Shown: positions 57,058 through 64,000 of the stretch, in pieces
How positions within the stretch are numbered: the first letter of the stretch is position 1
Layout: each line of letters opens with the position of its first letter
DNA from: Trematomus loennbergii
Taxonomy: Eukaryota; Chordata; Actinopteri; Perciformes; Nototheniidae
Assembly: GCA_012861695.1 (NCBI GenBank)
Contig: JAAOOA010000127.1
Span: forward strand, 23,312,767-23,376,766
DNA length: 64,000 nt
Direction of reading: 5' to 3'
Notes under the pieces: model-generated
What the model was told of the DNA's origin: nothing
The model's database searches: none
The model's input: only the letters and a program-made list of their open reading frames with translations
Made by a program: the position numbers and the translations under genes

Positions 57058-58864
57058 GCTATTATTTCCAATGAAAATGAACTGCATTAGTGGCAAAGGA
57101 TGAACAAGTGTTTCAGAGACTCGATGTCCTTGCCAAATCGTACATTGCTATTCCTGCAGAGAGTGTTTTACACTGCGGGGTGAGTCTCAGCAGACTGTTG
57201 ATGGCTGGGCCAAGGATGCGCTTGTTTTCTTTCACAGGAGAAAGGGGCCTTGCATCATAAGCAAGGCTTTGTCATTGGACCTTCATGTTTTACATGACTT
57301 AAGAGACACAACACAACCTCCAGACTCAAAATAAGTTTAAGTGGAAGAAGTCTTTGGGTTTAATCGTCCTACTGTTCGAGGTTCTTGTATTTTATGTTGA
57401 GACCTTTCGTAGCTTTTATCGCATCCTTATTTAGATGGAACTGTAATAATATAATATCCCTTATTGTATGATTATTAAAAATGCTGGTTACTTTTAACAG
57501 TGATTTACAAATGTATGTTTTGTAGTTGTCGCGGGTAATTGCATATCTTTGTTGTCAAGTATAAAATTGTATCTAAAATAAGTCTAAATGAAGGCACGTT
57601 GAATGCCATTGAAACACAAGGTGGATTCTGATGAAGCAACAGGCAAAACATGTTGACTATTTCTTGTTTTAAGTGTAATTGATTTATCCCAGCATCCAGG
57701 TGTGCCCGTGGATTTTTTTTTCTTTGATCAGAGAAGAAAATCCAGCAGGAGTCTCAAACTATAAACTACACGATTAAATATTGATGAAGGCAGCAGGTGG
57801 TTGTCGGTTTTTAAGTCTGAGTTTAAGAAGACAAGTGTTCCCCCTACATGCAGCATTTCCCTGCTTAATTTAATTTGTGTTAATCCTGGCACTTAAACCA
57901 CTTTAACATTTATATGGTATGCATAATTCATGCTGAAGCATAATGTTTAATATAGCAAGGCAAATTCCCATTGATGTTGTGGTAGAAAACGTAATTAGGA
58001 AGCCGTCGGAAGAGCAATTCATCTCCTTCCGTACAAATCACATTTAAAAGGACATAATCAGATATGCTCCTCTGTCGGCGGCTAAATGGACCCCTCAGAA
58101 TACGGCAGGTCTTAAAGCCGCCAGAGTATTTGTTCAGGCATCACATGGTCCTCAAATGGAAAAAGGAGAGCACTTTTTGTCACTTTTTCAGGCCTTTATC
58201 ATCTTATATATAATTATTTTCAATTTTGAGAATAGGCTTTATTATATTTTCCTTCTTCAATGTTGTTTATCTTTCATATTTGATCATAAACTGTGATGTG
58301 TGTGTCTTCTGTTTCTATAATCTAAACGTTGTTTTCAACATAGACCCTTTTTTTTCTGCAAGGCACTTTGCAGTATTATAGGACTACTGCAAAACCTGTT
58401 GGATCGTACATCACCAGCCGTCTCAGGTTTTATAAATATGTTTCCTACAATGTTTACACACTTTGATTCACTCTGTGATGTAGAGCGATAATGGGAAGGT
58501 TCACTGATAACTTGTTGTGATTTTCCATTTTCACGTGTCACGTCTCACATGAGGCAGGTTGACAGTTGCAGCTCTGCTAGATGAGCGCTACTGAAATGAA
58601 GAAGTTAACTGCAGGTTTCTTTATTGTCAACAATGAACACCGGCATTGGAGGCTTGTTGGAGAAAACACCACAAAAAGCTGACCAATCACAGTCCTTATA
58701 GGCTCCACATGCTATTGGTAGAATACTATAGTCTGTGTGTAGCCTGACGAGTAATTTCATTTCTGACTAAGCTTCAGTTATGACGTGGCTACAAACCATG
58801 CCCTAACCCCTTCACATGCAACAGATAAATCTTCATCCAGGCTGTTTCGATGCACTGTAAAATG
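57058..58864. other. No gene recognised
   Basis: AT-rich sequence without recognisable frames or element ends. Confidence 0.5.
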
Positions 58865-59304
58865 TAGTGATGGGAATTACGGCTCTTCGAAGGGAGCCGG
58901 ATCTTATGGCTCTGTTCCTTTCCGAGAGCCGTTCAAAAGACCGTTCAAAAGAGCCGTTCAAAAGAGCCGTTTTTCTTTAAGGGGGTTAATAGGTTTATCT
59001 GTGAAATAATCACCAGGATAATGATTGACTGTATTGCCAGAAATCTACTTTTACTCACAGAAAAATGTATAACTTGCTACATCTCTCAGCCAGCCAAACT
59101 ACTTCTCAAGCAGCATGCGTTATGCCATCATCTACGGCTAATGTGCATTCAGGAAAGCAAGTTCCCGTAAAGGCGAGTTGATTTAAGGCAGGCAGAGAAC
59201 CAACGATAAAAAGAACGGCTCTCACTAAATAGGATTCGGTTCCCTTCGTTCGTACCAAAGAGCCGTTCAAAAGAATCGGATCGTTCGCGAACGTCACATC
59301 ACTA
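58865..59304. mobile_element. hAT-like MITE
   Basis: The ends read TAGTGATG and CATCACTA. The interior repeats GAGCCGTTCAAAAG. The flanking 8-mers GTAAAATG (58857-58864) and GTTAAATG (59305-59312) match at 7 of 8 positions, the duplication length of hAT elements. Non-coding. Confidence 0.75.
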
Positions 59305-59312
59305 GTTAAATG

Positions 59313-60433
59313 TTTGTCTTAAAATAATTTACTCCTGGACGCCACAATATGCCCACTATAGAAGATAAGTTATGGTTTCACATTGCACGAGGCAGGTTAT
59401 TATTAATGATTTGGTTCAGTTTTGATAACTCTGAAAGAGACAGAAAGAAAGTGGAGGCTATAGAAAGAGCAAAACTAAACCGAACCATGACTGTATTTGA
59501 TCTTTATCTCATTATAGTTACCTAAAATAAATTGCAGCCGATTTAATCTTCATAGACACTAGTGTGTATGTCAAGAACACATGCTGGTGTCACATATTTC
59601 ATTGGTCAGAGTGATGCAATCTGCAAGACATCCCGCTGCAGAGATCAAGCGTGTTTCATGGAGAATTTGTCTTGAGCTCATTTCAAATGTCAGTCTTTTC
59701 TGAGTTTATTTTACTTGCATACAATAAGTTAAAAATAAAACACCAAACACACATGAAAGTCTCCAACAGTTTTGCCATTTAACTCCTCTTCCTGACTCAG
59801 CGTGTTGTGATCTTTTGTTAAGAAATAATCGTTGTCGGTGTTAACAAGTGAACCGTGGGAGCCAAAAGTCAGTCAATGAAAACAGCTGGTTTTGACATTT
59901 CCTGTACAAAGCTCTTTAGTGTCAACACCACTAAGTCATCTCTATCAGAAAGTGGATCTTTTGACATGTGAGGAATGTCAATGCGGGAACCAGCATGCAG
60001 GAGCAAGGATGAAGCAACGTTTATTATTGGATTTCTGTCCTAACCTTCACCTGTTCCGGTGAGAGTGGTTTTATTTTCCGAGGAGCAGACTGATGTGGGT
60101 CTGCTTCTCAGGTACGGGAGGTCAGCAGCACCCACACAGACCTGAGAGTGATGGAGCGTCAAGCATGGTCAACATCCATGACAAATCTGCTGTCACACAG
60201 GCTCTCATTCCACCTACTAAACACAGAGGGCAAGACATTATCATGGAGGCAAGAAGGAAACCAGAGGAAATGACAAACATTAGGAACCAAACTTGAAAAT
60301 GGTCTTTATAAAATGTCTAAATCTAGTAAAACTGTAAAAGATCTATATCGAAAACTATTGGAGTGAAACAATGTTTAGGAAGTGTATATTGAAATGATTC
60401 TACAGACTTTAATGCATACTAGAAGGTGTGGAG
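59313..60433. other. No gene recognised
   Basis: No conserved frame or repeat ends seen. Confidence 0.5.
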
Positions 60434-60776
60434 CACACATGTCAAACTCAAGGCCCACTGGTATTTTTCTGGGCATGTTTGTTTTTTCTTTAAGGGAAAC
60501 ATTTTCTTTGAAGCTGTTGTTGGCCTGTGGGAAAATGTAATCATAAGAATGACTCCGGAAAAGCTGCAGATGGAGCCATAAGAAATGAATGCAACTGATT
60601 ATTTAATGTTAATGTTGTTTTTATAGCATTCATTTAAGCTTTGTTAGTTCCAGGTTTAATATGTGCAATAAGTTCATTTCAATAAGTTTCGCAATAAACA
60701 TTCAACCAGTCCGGCCCTCCGACTAGTACCCATTTTTCAATTTTGGCCCACTGTGTATTTGAGTTTGACAACCCTG
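60434..60776. mobile_element. Degenerate hAT-like element (GTCAAACTCAAGGCCC type)
   Basis: The ends ACATGTCAAACTCAAGGCCC and GAGTTTGACAACCCTG are imperfect inverse matches of each other. The same end type is seen in better condition at 62293-62677. Non-coding. Confidence 0.55.
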
Positions 60777-62292
60777 GGTGGAGCATAGCAACCATCTGAA
60801 ATCTTATGTAACACTGCTAGTGATGCCTATGGATCAACTAAACCAGTTGAACAGTAAGAGATTCAAACTGTGAAGCAACAACACCATCTGGCCACACTTC
60901 TGTTTGTACTGTATGTCAGCGATGATGTATTTTCTGGAATCTGCTCTAAAATGATAATACAAAAACATTGGGGACAACACAACAAAACACAATAGAACCC
61001 ACAAAACAATAACAACGACAACATGCCAGTTTTCGTGTCGAAACATGAACAAAATCCAACACACAATTAACATGTTTTTTTTGTAGTTACCCATCTTGGA
61101 AACAAACTGATACTCGTAAATGAAGTGGCAATAGCAAAGCTTCTCTCACTGATGGTTGTGTCCATCAGCTCATTCTGTTATTGAGTTTAAAAACGTAATC
61201 ATACAATGATTGCACAGCCTTTAATTAAACACTGAAAACCTTCTCAGGAGAATCCCATTTACTGAGAGAGGCAGTCTGAGTCGTGCCAAACCATCTAGAT
61301 CAATTACAAATTAGCATCCTAAAATGTGGCGACTTTAAATCACACGTTAAACAGACAGGAACGATGCCAGGGATAAACTCAATTCTATAATAAAACCCTG
61401 TGTCCTTTCTTTTAGAGAGTGAGCAAACTAGGATTTTTTGATTCCTTTTAACAAGCGTGTCTTTGTATTAAGGTGACACATATGGGTGCGTAGCGTATAA
61501 ACCTTGTCCTTATTTCAACCTTGCCTTTTTTCTTTGCCACTCCTTTATCCTCAGTGAAGGACAGAATAAAAGCATGCACTGAAAAAAAAGCAGCAAACGA
61601 AATGTCAAAGAAAAGGGGTTGTGACATTAGGAAATGCAATAAGGTTTTAGCCTCAGATTTGTTGAGAAGTGATTGATGTTGTACTCTTCCTAATCTCATC
61701 ACTACTGCTTTTGAACCCCCACTCCCTTAAGGAGTCAGAATGTGCCGATATCGAGATGTATAATAACTACATGCACAAAATATCACAGAATATAAATTTT
61801 TATCTATCAAACATTTAAGAAAATACTGCCTTTATTTACCAAAATCATTAGACCATGCTAGCCGTTAAGCAAACAATGAAGAGTAAGAGACGTTTATTTA
61901 TCTTTATTTGTTGTTTATTTATTTGTTGTTTTATGTTTTGTTTTGTTTGTTAATAAAAAATGTATTTCTTTAAGAAAGAAAAAAATATGTTAATAATTTT
62001 GTTTTTGGGAGAAGGGGTGGGATTAAATAAACTCCCCCCCCACCCCTTTTCGGATGTGTAATGAAGTAGATCATCTGTTTATACATAACTTAGAATCAGT
62101 AATATTTTTGTATATCAATTTGACACTGCTTAATTTTGTATTGTAAAATAATTCTCATGAAATTTGTATTATTGTTTTACACATTCGAAATAAATCTAAT
62201 CAAATCATATGTTGCAATTTTCTGCAAAAATAAGAGTTCTGCAAAAATAATAAATGGAATAAAACATTTGAATTTTGCGTGTATGCTTTAAT
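60777..62292. other. No gene recognised apart from a possible LINE tail
   Basis: AT-rich. The 61448-61702 and 60834-61094 frames on the - strand have no recognisable features. Confidence 0.45.
61900..62205 (+). mobile_element. Probable LINE 3' UTR fragment
   Basis: A T-rich stretch, then GGGGTGGGATTAAATAAACT, CCACCCCTTTTCGGATGTG and a final ACATTCGAAATAAATC resemble the ends of fish L2-type LINEs. No coding part remains. Confidence 0.4.
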
Positions 62293-62677
62293 CAGGGGTT
62301 TCAAACTCAAGGCCCGGGGGCCAAATCCGGCCAGCGACTTCATTTTATGTGGCCCGCAAGAGCTTGCAAAGAATATAATACGTTTATTATATGGTTACAT
62401 GCCACTTTACAGAAGCAGGTTGCCCATAAATTACATGTCCCACAATGCATCTCATTTTGTGACATGCGCACTGAAGAGACTTGCAATTATTTGCCCTGGA
62501 CTTCTGCTTTCAAACGTAGTTAGTTATTACCCTATCCGATAATAATCCAATTCAGAGGCAATAATGTAATATAATACATTATTTTATATATATATTATAT
62601 ATTTATATAGTTACAACCGGCCCTTTGAGTGCAACCATAATGCTAATGTGGCCCGCGATGAAATTGACACACCCCTG
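62293..62677. mobile_element. hAT-like MITE (CAGGGGTTTCAAACTC type)
   Basis: Begins CAGGGGTTTCAAACTCAAGG and ends with an imperfect inverse, GAAATTGACACACCCCTG. The flanks CTTTAAT (left) and CTTTAGAT (right) look like a duplication with one indel. The interior has GGCCCGCAAGAGC and GGCCCGCGATG, the usual non-coding body of this repeat type. Confidence 0.7.
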
Positions 62678-64000
62678 CTTTAGATACCATCACTATATAA
62701 ATTACAACCAGAAGAAACCACAACTTCCTTGACTATCGGAAAGCCTATGCCATGCTGCAGAACACATCCTCTGCACTGTTACCATCTGCTAAATGTGTCA
62801 GTATTTAATAAACTGTATAATGAGATTTATGTGAAGCCCTTACTGCATTCGTATGCAGGATATGTTAGTTGTTTGACAACAGCAATTGTAGCAAATACAG
62901 ATCGAATTGAAATGTCAATTTTAATGTCTCAGGATTAGCATGCAGGTCAAACAACAAGTGATTTCCGTCTCAACAGCATTTAGCCTGGTCTATCTTCTAT
63001 GTAAACAGGGCTGGAAGTGAAGAGCTTAACAGGAAGTCAGTCAACCTTCAAATCAGATTGGGAAAAAGCAATTTACCCAGAAGGAAATGAATTGTTTGGT
63101 ATCATACGTGTGTATCTGAGTGAAGGACTTCTTTAAATGTTAATATACAGTAAGCGTGGGCGCAGAGAAAGCCAAGTTCTCATGGTTTGCTGATAAGGAA
63201 ACAGAGCCGTGTGCAGAACCTTCAGCTTTCATTTCCGACGTCAAAGAGAAGCAGAAACAGGAGATTGGCTGTTGTGTCGATTGGGCCGTCAGATTCTGTT
63301 TGAACGCCTCCTCCGAATAGCAACAACACCCTTGATTATAGATAGACTGTGAGGAAATGGAGAAAGTGGCTTCCTCACAGTGTGGATATCATTCAAACAC
63401 AAGCCATGCTGCGACAACCATGTTAAAGTCATTGGGTGCGATAAATGGCCTCCTCGAGAGACAGATTGCTAACTGTTAAATTTAGAGCACATCAACGCCC
63501 ATTCACCGCCTCCCTGTAGGGCAGCCAAGACGATCATCCAAGTGTGTTGTGTTGTGTGATCACCTTCACTATTGAGGAACCAAATTAGCACTTTCCTTTT
63601 TGGATTGCAACCTCAGGAGAACACTTTAGGTATTTCCATTGTGCCTGCATTTTGCAACAGGATCAAATAGATAAAACAAAACCTCAAGACTGATACAACT
63701 TTTGTTTTTGCAATGGTTATCATCTTGTATCACTATTTTACCTTGGGCTGGAAATTATACTTCATGTTGTTGATGTCTAACAAATGTCATTGAACTGACT
63801 ACCTAAAATCCATCAGCATTATGTCTATGTTACCCCAAAATAACGGACCCTAAACCATTGTAATGGTACACAGACTTGTTATAGGGAGGTGTGCAGACTC
63901 TGTCAGACCCATTACATGCCTGAATGCCTCTTCTTGCACTTTGTTAAAGGGTCGTACCATTTCCTGGGAGAACAATGTAAGCTTGCAATACTTTGATTAA
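62678..64000. other. No gene recognised
   Basis: Mixed-composition intergenic or intronic sequence. No element ends or conserved frames seen. Confidence 0.5.

Overview
The window looks like teleost fish nuclear DNA. It is AT-rich and almost gene-free. It carries fish-type mobile elements: a Gmr1-like Ty3/gypsy LTR element, L2-like and other LINE 3' ends, a THAP-bearing P-like transposon, hAT-, Harbinger- and TTAA-type MITEs. No prokaryotic features are present. The fish assignment is inferred from these families; I see no protein-coding host gene that would identify a species.

The centre of the window (9563-42343) is a tandem cluster of 23 U4 spliceosomal snRNA genes, all on the + strand. 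Twenty are essentially full length (145-146 nt). One has a 2-nt deletion, one is peppered with small deletions, and one has lost its first 16 nt together with its promoter. The inner copies sit in repeat units of about 0.6 or 1.2 kb with nearly identical spacers. The outer copies have more diverged flanks. An ACC-starting proximal sequence element lies 58-59 bp upstream of every promoter type examined, and the first gene also has a ZNF143/Staf-like distal site. The cluster has been invaded repeatedly. Eleven spacers carry the same truncated TTAA MITE (family B), which must have been co-amplified with the U4 unit. Three carry a second TTAA MITE (family A). One carries a Harbinger-like element and one a 400-bp hAT-like element. 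One holds an L2 LINE that is itself split by a 3.3-kb element, and one holds a 5-kb LTR retrotransposon.

The LTR retrotransposon (28109-33090, - strand) is the only long open coding region. It encodes Gag (with a SCAN-like capsid), protease and integrase in one 1047-aa frame. The integrase lies upstream of where reverse transcriptase should be, which is the Gmr1 gene order. Reverse transcriptase and RNase H are missing altogether. The LTRs differ by one visible base, so insertion was recent.

Downstream of the U4 cluster are three notable structures. First, a 2.6-kb foldback element (44648-47280) has both arms built from a 20-bp minisatellite. Second, a P-like transposon (49150-53037) has an 8-bp target duplication and two degenerate THAP exons, and contains a LINE that itself contains a family-A MITE. 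Third, several hAT-type MITEs lie near the right end. The flanks (1-9460, 53-64 kb) are otherwise intergenic or intronic, with one CpG-rich stretch near 1.0-1.7 kb that may be a promoter and first exon on the - strand.
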